NCBI RefSeq assembly: GCF_900115395.1 | Contig: NZ_FOWE01000004.1 | Span: 248,001-312,000, forward strand | Length of the DNA: 64,000 nt | DNA from: Geodermatophilus obscurus | Lineage (GTDB): Bacteria; Actinomycetota; Actinomycetes; Mycobacteriales; Geodermatophilaceae | Reading direction: 5' to 3' | In this document: piece after piece, positions 32,058 through 39,917 of the stretch | How the letters are laid out: each line of letters starts with the position of its first letter | How positions within the stretch are numbered: position 1 is the stretch's first letter | Notes under the pieces: generated by a model | Told to the model about the DNA's origin: nothing | The model's input: only the letters and a program-made list of their open reading frames with translations | The model's database searches: none | Program-made: the position numbers and the translations under genes

Positions 32058-32351
32058 TCAGCGCCTGTGGCGCACCTTCCGCACCTCGCTCACCAGGAGC
32101 GCGACCCCCGCACCGATCAGCAGCAGCCACAGCAGGCCGCCGTCGGCGAGGAAGCCGAGCGGGATGGTCACCCCGACGATGAACACCAGCGCCAGGACCA
32201 CGAAGGCGACGCCGGGCACCAGGGCCACCAGGTCGGGACGGCGCCGGCGCGGCTCCGGGACGGCGAGGGCCGGCGTGTGCTGCCAGTCCTCGGCCAGCGC
32301 GCGCTCCTGCCAGGCGGTCGGGGTGGTCGGGAACTCGCTGTAGTCAGGCAC
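32058..32351 (-). CDS. Small membrane protein, two transmembrane segments
   Basis: A 97-residue protein. The N-terminus (MPDYSEFPTTPTAWQERALAEDW) is soluble; two hydrophobic helices (LVALVPGVAFVVLALVFIVGV and GGLLWLLLIGAGVALLV) are joined by a short turn, and the C-terminus is basic (SEVRKVRHRR). Function unknown. It overlaps the upstream PspC-domain gene by eight bases, so both are translated together and probably act together at the membrane. Confidence 0.8.
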   Translation of the reverse strand: MPDYSEFPTTPTAWQERALAEDWQHTPALAVPEPRRRRPDLVALVPGVAFVVLALVFIVGVTIPLGFLADGGLLWLLLIGAGVALLVSEVRKVRHRR

Positions 32352-33255
32352 GGGACACCTCCACGTTGCCGACCCCGTGGTCGATGGTCAGGACGAGCGC
32401 GGGGTCGCGGTCGCCGTCCTCGTCTCCGCCGTCGTCCTCGTCCGCGTCCTCGGCCGGGAAGTAGCCGTCGCCGCTCTGGCCGAAGATCTCGGTGTTCCCG
32501 CCGTCCTGGTCGAGCACGACGCGGACGGCGACGTCGTCGGGCACCTCCACCTCGAGGTTGCCCAGGTCCTGGTCGATGCGGATCTCCCGCCCGCCGAGGT
32601 CGTCGCCGTCGATCTCCGACAGGTCGATCTCCATGTTGCCGGCGCCCAGGCGGTAGACGGCCTCGACGTCCTCGACGCTGGTCGGCTGGTACTCGCGGTT
32701 CCCCACGCCGCCGCCGGGCCCGTGCCCGTCCTCGTCCCAGTCGTGCACCGACGAGGCGAACATCAGCGCCAGCGTGAGCACCGAGCCCAGCGCGATCAAC
32801 CCGCCGCGGGGAGCCCGTCCCCGGGCGAACGCGGAGGCGACCAGCCCGAGGCCGACCACCAGCAGTGCCCCGGCCAGGAAGCCGCGCGCACCGAGGTCGA
32901 GGCCGGTGTAGCGGGTCAGCAGCACCATCAGGCCGACGACGATCAGCAGCCCGGCGACGGTGATCCCGGCGACGGGGGAGCGGGGCCCGGGCGGTGCGGC
33001 CGGTGTGCCGTCGGCCGGCGTGCGGGGGCCGGCCGGCATGAGCAGCCACAGCAGCAGGTAGACGGCGATGCCGGTACCGCCGGCGAGCGTGAGGGCGACG
33101 AAGCCGACGCGCCACAGCAGCGCGTCGACGCCGCTGTACTGGGCGAGCCCCCCGGCGACGCCGCCGGCGACCTTGTCGGTGCGGCTGCGGCGCAGCGCCG
33201 GCCGGGGGGGCGGGGGTTCGAGGAGCGGGGCCCCGGGAGGGAAGGGAGCGGTCAT
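32344..33255 (-). CDS. PspC-domain membrane protein with adhesin-like C-terminal region
   Basis: A 303-residue protein. A PspC domain lies at about residues 22-80 (RRSRTDKVAGGVAGGLAQYSGVDALLWRVGF, then a transmembrane helix), followed by three or four more transmembrane helices to about 180. A soluble domain with short repeating strands (RLGAGNMEIDLSE, QDLGNLEVEVP, DGGNTEIFG, HGVGNVEVS) resembles the putative adhesin/cell-wall-sensing fold that often follows PspC. ATG 33255 follows GGGAGCG. It is divergent from a kinase that also has a PspC domain; a joint role in envelope-stress sensing is likely. Confidence 0.85.
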   Translation of the reverse strand: MTAPFPPGAPLLEPPPPRPALRRSRTDKVAGGVAGGLAQYSGVDALLWRVGFVALTLAGGTGIAVYLLLWLLMPAGPRTPADGTPAAPPGPRSPVAGITVAGLLIVVGLMVLLTRYTGLDLGARGFLAGALLVVGLGLVASAFARGRAPRGGLIALGSVLTLALMFASSVHDWDEDGHGPGGGVGNREYQPTSVEDVEAVYRLGAGNMEIDLSEIDGDDLGGREIRIDQDLGNLEVEVPDDVAVRVVLDQDGGNTEIFGQSGDGYFPAEDADEDDGGDEDGDRDPALVLTIDHGVGNVEVSRA

Positions 33256-33363
33256 GGCACAGAGCGTGCCGAGCCGGGACGCGCCGCGGCATCGGGGAAG
33301 GCCCCCATCCGACCCTGGTCCTGCCCGTCCGGGGTCCTCCCGGTACCGGAGGAGGCCCGCGCG

Positions 33364-34647
33364 GTGCACCATCGGACCGTGACCAGGACCGTGCCGACCC
33401 CCGTGGGCGGGCTCCCGGCCGGTGCGACGGCGCCGGCCGCCCCGCCGGCGCCGCTGCTGACCGTGCCGCACGCCGGCCTCCCCGCGACGTCCGGGGCCTC
33501 CGGCCGCCCCCCGCTGGTCCGTCCCCGCTCGGGACGGATGCTGGCGGGCGTGGCGGCCGGGACGGCGGCGCACCTGCGCGCTGACCCGCTCCTGGTGCGG
33601 GCGGTGTTCCTCGCCCTCGCGGTGGCCGGCGTCGGCCTCGTCGTCTATCCGGTGCTGTGGTTCTTCATGCCGCTGGGCGAGGCGGCGCCGGAGGTGGCCC
33701 AGGAGCCCAGCCGCCGGCAGACCCTCGCCATGGTCCTGCTCGGGCTCGGCGCGCTCGTCCTGGTCACCAACCTCGCCACCTGGGGCGAGAACCAGCTCAT
33801 CGCCCCGCTGCTGCTGGTCGGCGGCGGCCTGGCCGTCATCTGGCGGCAGATCGACACCGACCGGACCCTCGCCCGGCCCGGCGTCCGCTGGGTGCTGGCC
33901 GGCGGCGCGGTGCTCGCGGCGGTCGGCCTGGTGCTGCTGCTGGCGACCACGGGCCAGCTGGCCAACGCCCGCAACGGGTTCGTCGCGACGCTGGTCATCC
34001 TCGTCGGCGTCGTGCTGGCCACCGCCCCGTTCTGGCGGCGGCTGCTGGACTCCCGCGAGGACGAGCGCACCGCCCGCATCCGGTCGGAGGAGCGGGCCGC
34101 CGTCGCCGCCCACCTGCACGACTCGGTGCTGCAGACCCTCGCGCTCATCCAGCGGCACTCCGGCGACCAGCAGGCCGTCGCGCGGCTGGCCCGCAGCCAG
34201 GAGCGCGAGCTGCGCAGCTGGCTGTACGAGCCGGCGAAGGTGACCGGCGGGGGCACGTGGGCGTCGCTGGTGTCGGAGATGGTCGCCGAGGTGGAGGCCG
34301 ACCACGAGCTCACCGTCGACCCGGTCGTCGTCGGCGACACCCCGCTCGACGACGCGGTCGCCGCCCTCGGCGCGGCCACCCGCGAGGCGCTGGTCAACGC
34401 CGCCAAGCACGCCGGCGTCCCCTCCGCCGACCTCTACACCGAGGTGACGGCGCAGCAGGTGTCGGTCTTCGTGCGCGACCGCGGCGCCGGGTTCGACCCC
34501 GCCACGGTGCCGTCCGACCGGCGCGGCCTGCGCGACTCGGTCACCGGGCGGCTGACCCGGCTCGGCGGCACGGCCGTGGTCCGGTCCGCGCCGGGCGAGG
34601 GCACCGAGGTCGAGCTCTGCCTGCCCCGCGAGGCGGCGGCCGCGTGA
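33364..34647 (+). CDS. Sensor histidine kinase with N-terminal PspC domain
   Basis: A 427-residue kinase. A PspC domain (RSGRMLAGVAAGTAAHLRADPLLVRAVF, about residues 55-110) precedes four further membrane helices. The dimerisation/phosphoacceptor box EERAAVAAHLHDSVLQTLALIQR is near residue 245 (His in HLHDS). An HATPase with LGAATREALVNAAKHAG (N box), FVRDRGAGFDP and RRGLRDSVTGRLTRLGG follows. It resembles the NarL-partner kinases of the PspC/MacS type. GTG 33364 sits 8 bases after a perfect GGAGGAGG. It overlaps its regulator gene by four bases. Confidence 0.9.
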   Translation: MHHRTVTRTVPTPVGGLPAGATAPAAPPAPLLTVPHAGLPATSGASGRPPLVRPRSGRMLAGVAAGTAAHLRADPLLVRAVFLALAVAGVGLVVYPVLWFFMPLGEAAPEVAQEPSRRQTLAMVLLGLGALVLVTNLATWGENQLIAPLLLVGGGLAVIWRQIDTDRTLARPGVRWVLAGGAVLAAVGLVLLLATTGQLANARNGFVATLVILVGVVLATAPFWRRLLDSREDERTARIRSEERAAVAAHLHDSVLQTLALIQRHSGDQQAVARLARSQERELRSWLYEPAKVTGGGTWASLVSEMVAEVEADHELTVDPVVVGDTPLDDAVAALGAATREALVNAAKHAGVPSADLYTEVTAQQVSVFVRDRGAGFDPATVPSDRRGLRDSVTGRLTRLGGTAVVRSAPGEGTEVELCLPREAAAA

Positions 34648-35312
34648 GCGCACCGCAGCGCCCGTCCGTCTTCCTCGTCGACGACCACGCGATGGTCCGC
34701 GCCGGCGTGCGCCACGAGCTCGGCGACGCGGTGACCGTCGCCGGGGAGGCCGCGGACGCCGACTCCGCGATCGCCGGCATCCGCGCCGCCGTCCCCGACG
34801 TCGTGCTGCTCGACGTCCACCTGCCCGGCGGCGGTGGCCGCGCGGTGCTCGAGGCGCTGCGGGCCGAGCTGCCGGGGGTGAAGTGGCTGGCTTTGTCGGT
34901 GTCCGACGCCGCCGAGGACGTCATCGCCGTCATCCGCGCCGGCGCGCGCGGCTACGTCACCAAGACGATCTCCGGGCCGGAGCTGGTCGCGGCGGTGCAG
35001 CGCGTCGCCGAGGGCGACGTCGTCTTCAGCCCGCGGCTGGCCGGGTTCGTGCTCGACGCCTTCGCCGCGACCTCCCCGTCGGCCCCGCAGCCGGAGGACC
35101 CGGCGACCGACCCCGGGCTGGACCTGCTCAGCGCTCGGGAGCGCGAGGTCATGCAGCTGCTGGCACGCGGGTACACCTACCGCGAGATCGGCTCGCGGCT
35201 GTTCATCTCGGTGAAGACGGTGGAGTCGCACGCGTCGAACGTGCTGCGCAAGCTGCAGCTGTCCAACCGCAACGAGCTCACCCGCTGGGCCGCCACCAAC
35301 CGGCTGCTCTGA
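34644..35312 (+). CDS. NarL/LuxR-type response regulator
   Basis: A 222-residue regulator. The receiver has FLVDDHAMVRAGV (acidic pocket DD), the phospho-acceptor Asp in DVVLLDVHLPGG near residue 55 and the Lys in GYVTKTIS near 108. The LuxR HTH (LSAREREVMQLLARGYTYREIGSRLFISVKTVESHASNVLRKL) is at about 160-205. It is coupled to the PspC kinase by GTGA. Likely targets are the divergent PspC genes and envelope functions, by analogy. Confidence 0.94.
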   Translation: MSAPQRPSVFLVDDHAMVRAGVRHELGDAVTVAGEAADADSAIAGIRAAVPDVVLLDVHLPGGGGRAVLEALRAELPGVKWLALSVSDAAEDVIAVIRAGARGYVTKTISGPELVAAVQRVAEGDVVFSPRLAGFVLDAFAATSPSAPQPEDPATDPGLDLLSAREREVMQLLARGYTYREIGSRLFISVKTVESHASNVLRKLQLSNRNELTRWAATNRLL

Positions 35313-35318
35313 CCGGCC

Positions 35319-35336
35319 GGACGGAGTGTTCCGTCC
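35319..35336 (+). terminator. Short hairpin after response regulator
   Basis: GGACGGA (35319-35325) pairs with TCCGTCC (35330-35336) over GTGT, six bases past the stop codon. Confidence 0.5.
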
Positions 35337-35451
35337 CCCTCGGTGCTCCTCCCGCGGGTCGGGCGTGACTCGTGTGACTCGGGTGGCGTGTCGCGCCTGG
35401 CACATGTCGACGAATCGACGAGGGACTGCGGACCGGAACCGTCACTGAACT

Positions 35452-35457
35452 TAGAGT
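35452..35457 (+). promoter_or_regulatory. Probable -10 box for surface-polymer operon
   Basis: TAGAGT ends 9 bases before the ATG at 35467, with no ribosome site; a leaderless start for the long glycosyltransferase-exporter operon is likely. Confidence 0.4.
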
Positions 35458-35466
35458 GACTGCGCC

Positions 35467-36528
35467 ATGACTGAGACGTACGCACCGGCGCCTGACGGTC
35501 ACCCCATCGAGTGGATCGCCACCGAGACGGAGCGCGCCTGGCCGTCCGTGTCGGTCGTCATGCCCGTCCTCAACGAGGCGCGGCACCTGGCCACCAGCGT
35601 GGTCGAGATCCTGGCCCAGGAGTACGGCGGCGACGTCGAACTCGTCATCGCGCTCGGTCCGTCCCGGGACGACACCGACCGCATCGCCCGCGAGCTGGCG
35701 GCCGGCGACAGCCGGATCAAGCTGGTCCGCAACCCGACCGGGCGCACCCCGGCCGGGCTGAACATCGCCGTCCAGGCGTCCAGCCACGGGATCATCGCCC
35801 GCGTCGACGGGCACGGCATCCTGCTGGCCGGCTACCTCGAGCGGGCCGTGCGCCTCCTCGAGCGGACCGGGGCTGCCAACGTCGGTGGGCTGATGCTCGC
35901 CGTCGGCGAGACCGGCTTCGAGCAGGCGGTCGCCCGGGCGTACTCCTCGAAGGTCGGCCTCGGCGGCGGCAGCTTCCACGTCGGCGGCGTCGAGGGTCCG
36001 GCCGACACCGTCTACCTCGGGGTGTTCCGCCGCGAGGTGCTCGAGCGGCTCGGCGGCTTCGACGAGCACTACCACCGCGCGCAGGACTGGGAGCTCAACC
36101 ACCGCATCCGCCAGTCCGGCGGGGTGGTGTGGTTCTCCCCGGACCTCGCGGTCACGTACCGCCCCCGCTCCTCCTGGACCGAGCTGGTCCGGCAGTTCTT
36201 CCACACCGGCCGCTGGCGCCGCGAGGTCATCCGCCGGCACCCCGACTCGGTGCGCCCCCGCTACCTGGCCCCGCCGGCCGTCACCGCAGCCATCGTCGCC
36301 GGGACCGCCGCCGGCGTGGCCGGCGCGGTGACCGGCCACCAGGCCCTGCAGTGGGGCTGGCTGGCGCCGGCCGCCTACTGCGTCGGGGTCGTGAGCGCCG
36401 CCGCGGCGGAGTCCGAGGGCCTGTCCTGGCGCGCGCGGGCCTGGCTGCCCGCCGTCCTCGCCACCGTGCACCTCAGCTGGGGCAGCGGCTTCCTCTTCGG
36501 CAGCCGTCCGTGCGGCGGTGGCCGGTGA
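35467..36528 (+). CDS. Family 2 glycosyltransferase (ExoA-like)
   Basis: A 353-residue GT-A enzyme opening VSVVMPVLNEARHLATSVVEIL at residue 28. Nucleotide-sugar binding is seen in DDTDRI and a DGHG (ARVDGHG) in place of the common DxD. An acceptor/base motif AQDWELNHRIRQSGG is near residue 212. Two or three C-terminal hydrophobic segments (about 275-345) suggest membrane association. It looks like ExoA-type transferases of succinoglycan synthesis. First gene of the exporter operon; GTGA overlap with the permease gene. Confidence 0.88.
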   Translation: MTETYAPAPDGHPIEWIATETERAWPSVSVVMPVLNEARHLATSVVEILAQEYGGDVELVIALGPSRDDTDRIARELAAGDSRIKLVRNPTGRTPAGLNIAVQASSHGIIARVDGHGILLAGYLERAVRLLERTGAANVGGLMLAVGETGFEQAVARAYSSKVGLGGGSFHVGGVEGPADTVYLGVFRREVLERLGGFDEHYHRAQDWELNHRIRQSGGVVWFSPDLAVTYRPRSSWTELVRQFFHTGRWRREVIRRHPDSVRPRYLAPPAVTAAIVAGTAAGVAGAVTGHQALQWGWLAPAAYCVGVVSAAAAESEGLSWRARAWLPAVLATVHLSWGSGFLFGSRPCGGGR

Positions 36529-37379
36529 CGGCGACCGCCGAGCGCGTCGAGGTGCCGGTCCCGGTGTCCGCGCGGCACCCCCGGCGCCCACGGCGCGGGA
36601 TCACGGCCCGCCCGGCCGCGCTCTGGGGACGGCGCCGCGCGGTGCGCCTGCTCGTCGCCCGCGACCTCAAGGTCCGCTACGCCTCATCGGCGCTGGGCTA
36701 CCTGTGGTCGGTCCTCGAGCCGCTGGCGCTGGCCGGCATCTACTGGTTCGTCTTCACGCAGGTCTTCACCCGCACGGTCGGCGCGGAGCCCTACATCGTC
36801 TTCCTGCTCGCCGGGCTGCTCCCGTGGACGTGGTTCAACGGGGCGGTCACCGAGGCGGCGCGGGCGCTGCACACCGAGGCCAAGCTGGTGCGCTCCACCA
36901 ACGTGCCGCGCGAGGTGTGGGTCGTGCGGGTCGTGCTGTCCAAGGGCGTCGAGTTCCTGCTGAGCCTGCCGGTCCTGTTCGGTTTCGCCCTCGCCTTCGG
37001 GGCGCCGCTGGACTGGCACCTGGTCCTGCTGCTGCCCGGCGCGGTGCTGATGGCGGTGCTCGTCCTCGGCGTCGGCCTGCTGCTGGCCCCCATGGTCGTG
37101 CTCGTGCGCGACCTCGAGCGGGTGGTGCGCATCGCGCTGCGGCTCGGCTTCTACGCGACCCCGGTCATCTTCGCCGTCTCCGACGTGCCCGGCCGGCTGT
37201 CGGCGGTCTTCGCACTCAACCCGCTGGCCGGTGTCATCGAGCTCAACCGGGCGGGCTTCTCCACCGAGCCGGTGCAGTGGTCCCTGGTCGGGATCTCCGT
37301 CTCCGCCGCCGCCGTCCTGCTGGCCGCCGGCTGGGCCGTCTTCGCCCGGCTCGAGCGCACCGTGCTCAAGGAGATCTGA
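36525..37379 (+). CDS. ABC-2 type polysaccharide exporter permease (Wzm/TagG type)
   Basis: A 284-residue permease with six hydrophobic segments, starting after VRLLVARDLKVRYASSALGYLWSVLEPL, the hallmark of Wzm/TagG permeases. Together with the ATPase gene that follows by ATG overlap it exports lipid-linked polymers such as O-antigen or teichoic acid across the membrane. The start is the GTG at 36525 overlapping the previous stop. Confidence 0.93.
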   Translation: MTATAERVEVPVPVSARHPRRPRRGITARPAALWGRRRAVRLLVARDLKVRYASSALGYLWSVLEPLALAGIYWFVFTQVFTRTVGAEPYIVFLLAGLLPWTWFNGAVTEAARALHTEAKLVRSTNVPREVWVVRVVLSKGVEFLLSLPVLFGFALAFGAPLDWHLVLLLPGAVLMAVLVLGVGLLLAPMVVLVRDLERVVRIALRLGFYATPVIFAVSDVPGRLSAVFALNPLAGVIELNRAGFSTEPVQWSLVGISVSAAAVLLAAGWAVFARLERTVLKEI

Positions 37380-38128
37380 TGCCCGCAGCGACGGACCCGG
37401 TGGTCTCGGTCGAGGACGTGGCGGTGCGCTTCCACCGCGGACGGCGGCACCGCAGCCTGCGCGACTACCTCATCCGCGGCGAGGGCGGCGTGCGGCGCGA
37501 CGAGTTCTGGGCGCTGCGCGACGTCAGCTTCTCCATCGGGCAAGGGGAGACGATCGGCGTCGTCGGCCGCAACGGCCAGGGCAAGTCGACCCTGCTCAAG
37601 CTGATCGCCGGCGTGCTGCTGCCCGACCGCGGCACCGTCGACGTGCGCGCGGGGGTGGCCCCGCTGATCGAGATCACCGGCGGGTTCGTCGCCGACCTCA
37701 CCGTGCGCGAGAACATCGGGCTCACCGCGGGGCTGCACGGCATGTCGCGGGCGGTGATCGGCGAGCGCTTCGACGAGATCGTCGACTTCGCCGAGATCGA
37801 GGAGTTCCTCGACACCCCGTACAAGCACCTGTCGAGCGGGATGAAGGTGCGGGTCGCCTTCGCCGTCGTGTCCCGGCTCGAGGAGCCGGTGGTCCTCGTC
37901 GACGAGGTGCTCGCGGTGGGCGACAAGGTCTTCAAGCGCAAGTGCCACGCGCGCATCGAGGAGATGGTCGCGGAGGGACGGACGCTGTTCCTGGTGTCCC
38001 ACAACGACGGCGACCTGCGCCGCTTCTGCGCGCGCGGGCTGTACCTGCGGGAGGGACGGCTCGTGGGGGACGGGCCGATGGATGAGGTACTCGCGGCCTA
38101 CGCGGACGAGACCCGGGAGAGCGCGTGA
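37379..38128 (+). CDS. ABC polysaccharide exporter ATPase (Wzt/TagH type)
   Basis: A 249-residue ATPase. Walker A is GRNGQGKSTLLKLIAG near residue 62, signature LSSGMKVRVAFAV near 145, Walker B VVLVDEVLAVGD near 166 and the H-loop LVSHN near 200. The LKEI/RFHRG N-terminal strand and the short signature (LSSGM instead of LSGGQ) are typical of Wzt/TagH. There is no C-terminal carbohydrate-binding domain, so export is of the TagH/short-Wzt kind without chain-end recognition. Confidence 0.94.
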   Translation: MPAATDPVVSVEDVAVRFHRGRRHRSLRDYLIRGEGGVRRDEFWALRDVSFSIGQGETIGVVGRNGQGKSTLLKLIAGVLLPDRGTVDVRAGVAPLIEITGGFVADLTVRENIGLTAGLHGMSRAVIGERFDEIVDFAEIEEFLDTPYKHLSSGMKVRVAFAVVSRLEEPVVLVDEVLAVGDKVFKRKCHARIEEMVAEGRTLFLVSHNDGDLRRFCARGLYLREGRLVGDGPMDEVLAAYADETRESA

Positions 38129-38177
38129 GCGCGGGCCGTGCCGTGCCCGCACACGCACCCGGCGGGGGAGGGGACCG

Positions 38178-39917
38178 ATGAGTCCGAGCCTGAACACGAT
38201 CGTCCCGCTGCACGTGCAGCAGCGGGTGTACCGGGCGCTGCCCGCGCCGGCGTGGCGGGTCGTCCGCGACGTCGGCCGGGGGTCGACCTCCCTGCAGGCC
38301 GCGGCCCGCGACCTGCGGCTCGAGCGCATGCGCCGGGCCGCGGCCGACCGGGTCGAGGGCCCGGTGACGGCGGTGCGCTACCGGGGCGAGCGGTTCCTGG
38401 CCCGCCCCGTCGACACCTTCTCCGCCTCGGCGGTCCTCGCGGCCAACGCGGCGTTCGTGGCGGACGCGCTCGACGGGGCCGGCATCCGGTACCTGGTCGT
38501 CGACGCGCCGGTGAACGGCCGCCGGGTGCTGGCCGTGGCCGAGCACGACCGGGCGGCCGCGTGGGCCGCGCTGGACGCCGCGGCGCGGCGGGACCCCGCC
38601 TACCGGCAGCAGGTGCACCCCCGCGGCAACGAGCGCAGCCGGCGGCTGTCCCGCCCGGCCGGCCGCGTCCCGGCGGGGGACGCGTACACGGTGTTCCGCG
38701 TGCTGGCCGCCCCGGGCGCGGCCGAGGCCCTGTGCGGGCCGGAGCTGGGGTGCGTGCTCGAGTTCTGGCGCGTCCTGGCCGAGGACCAGCCCGACGACCA
38801 CACCACCGGTGAGCCACTGGCGGCCGGGTCGTGGGTCGCGCCCCGCCGCAACCCGTGGGTGGACGCCCTCCCCAGCACGATCGGCGAGCCGGCCCGCTGG
38901 GACGTCGACGGCGTCAGCCGGCCGGCCCTCCCCGTCCTCACCCCCCGGCACGCCTACGACGTCGACTTCCCGGTCGACGTCGTCTACACCTGGGTGGACG
39001 GCAGCGACCCCGCGTGGCGGGAGCGCAAGGCGGCCGTGCACTCCGCCGTCGGCCTCGGCGAGCTCAACGAGTTCGCGAGCAACGAGTCCCGCTTCCTGTC
39101 CCGCGACGAGCTGCGGTACTCCCTGCGGTCCCTGGACATGTACGCCGGCTGGGTCCGCCACGTCTACCTCGTCACCGACGACCAGGTGCCGCCGTGGCTG
39201 GACACCGACAACCCGCGGCTCACCGTCGTCAGCCACCGGGAGCTCTTCGGCGACCGGGGCCGGCTGCCGACCTTCAACTCGCACGCGATCGAGTCGCAGC
39301 TGCACCACGTCGAGGGCCTCAGCGACCACTTCCTCTACCTGAACGACGACTTCTTCTTCGGCCGCCCGGTCCGCCCGCGCCTGTTCTTCGAGGGCAACGG
39401 CATCGCGCACTTCTTCCCGTCGACGGCGAAGCTCGGCCTGGGGCCGACCGGGGCCTTCGACCGGCCGGTGATGAGCGGCGGCAAGAACAACCGCGAGCTG
39501 CTCTTCAAGGCCTTCGACCGGACGGTCACCAACAAGTTCAAGCACGCGCCGAACGCGCTGCTGAAGGACGTGCTGGCCGAGATGGAGGAGCGCTTCCCCG
39601 AGCAGTTCGCCGAGACGGCGGGCCACCAGTTCCGCCACCCCGGGGACCTGTCGGTGGTCTCGGCGTTCCACCACCACTACGCCTACCTGGCCGGGCGTGC
39701 CGTGGAGGGCCGGATCCGGTACCTCTACGCCGACATCGCGGCCCCGGAGACCGCCCGGCGGCTCGAGCGGCTGCTCGAGCGCCGCGACGTCGACACGTTC
39801 TGCCTCAACGACCACGACACCTCCGGTGTCGATCCGCTGGAGCAGCAGCACATGCTGCACGGCTTCCTGTCCCGGTACTTCCCCCTGCGCAGCAGTTTCG
39901 AGAAGAGCGAGTCGTGA
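38178..39917 (+). CDS. Stealth-family sugar-phosphate transferase
   Basis: A 579-residue protein of the stealth family, which makes phosphodiester-linked capsule or wall polymers. An N-terminal part (1-250) is family-variable. The conserved regions follow: CR1 FPVDVVYTWVDGSDPAW near 270; CR2 FNSHAIESQLHHVEGLSDHFLYLNDD-type segment near 390-415 ending FFFGRPV; CR3 (APNALLKDVLAEMEERFPEQF, HQFRHPGD) near 485-515; CR4 CLNDHDT near 550. ATG 38178 is 4 bases after GGGGAGGGG. GTGA overlap with the next gene. Confidence 0.92.
   Translation: MSPSLNTIVPLHVQQRVYRALPAPAWRVVRDVGRGSTSLQAAARDLRLERMRRAAADRVEGPVTAVRYRGERFLARPVDTFSASAVLAANAAFVADALDGAGIRYLVVDAPVNGRRVLAVAEHDRAAAWAALDAAARRDPAYRQQVHPRGNERSRRLSRPAGRVPAGDAYTVFRVLAAPGAAEALCGPELGCVLEFWRVLAEDQPDDHTTGEPLAAGSWVAPRRNPWVDALPSTIGEPARWDVDGVSRPALPVLTPRHAYDVDFPVDVVYTWVDGSDPAWRERKAAVHSAVGLGELNEFASNESRFLSRDELRYSLRSLDMYAGWVRHVYLVTDDQVPPWLDTDNPRLTVVSHRELFGDRGRLPTFNSHAIESQLHHVEGLSDHFLYLNDDFFFGRPVRPRLFFEGNGIAHFFPSTAKLGLGPTGAFDRPVMSGGKNNRELLFKAFDRTVTNKFKHAPNALLKDVLAEMEERFPEQFAETAGHQFRHPGDLSVVSAFHHHYAYLAGRAVEGRIRYLYADIAAPETARRLERLLERRDVDTFCLNDHDTSGVDPLEQQHMLHGFLSRYFPLRSSFEKSES

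Noticed and set aside
38831-39913. Upstream extension of the GT2-TagF fusion to 1334 residues
   Set aside because: The extension is an out-of-frame reading of the stealth gene; the GTG at 39914 gives the proper GT2 start and the usual four-base overlap.
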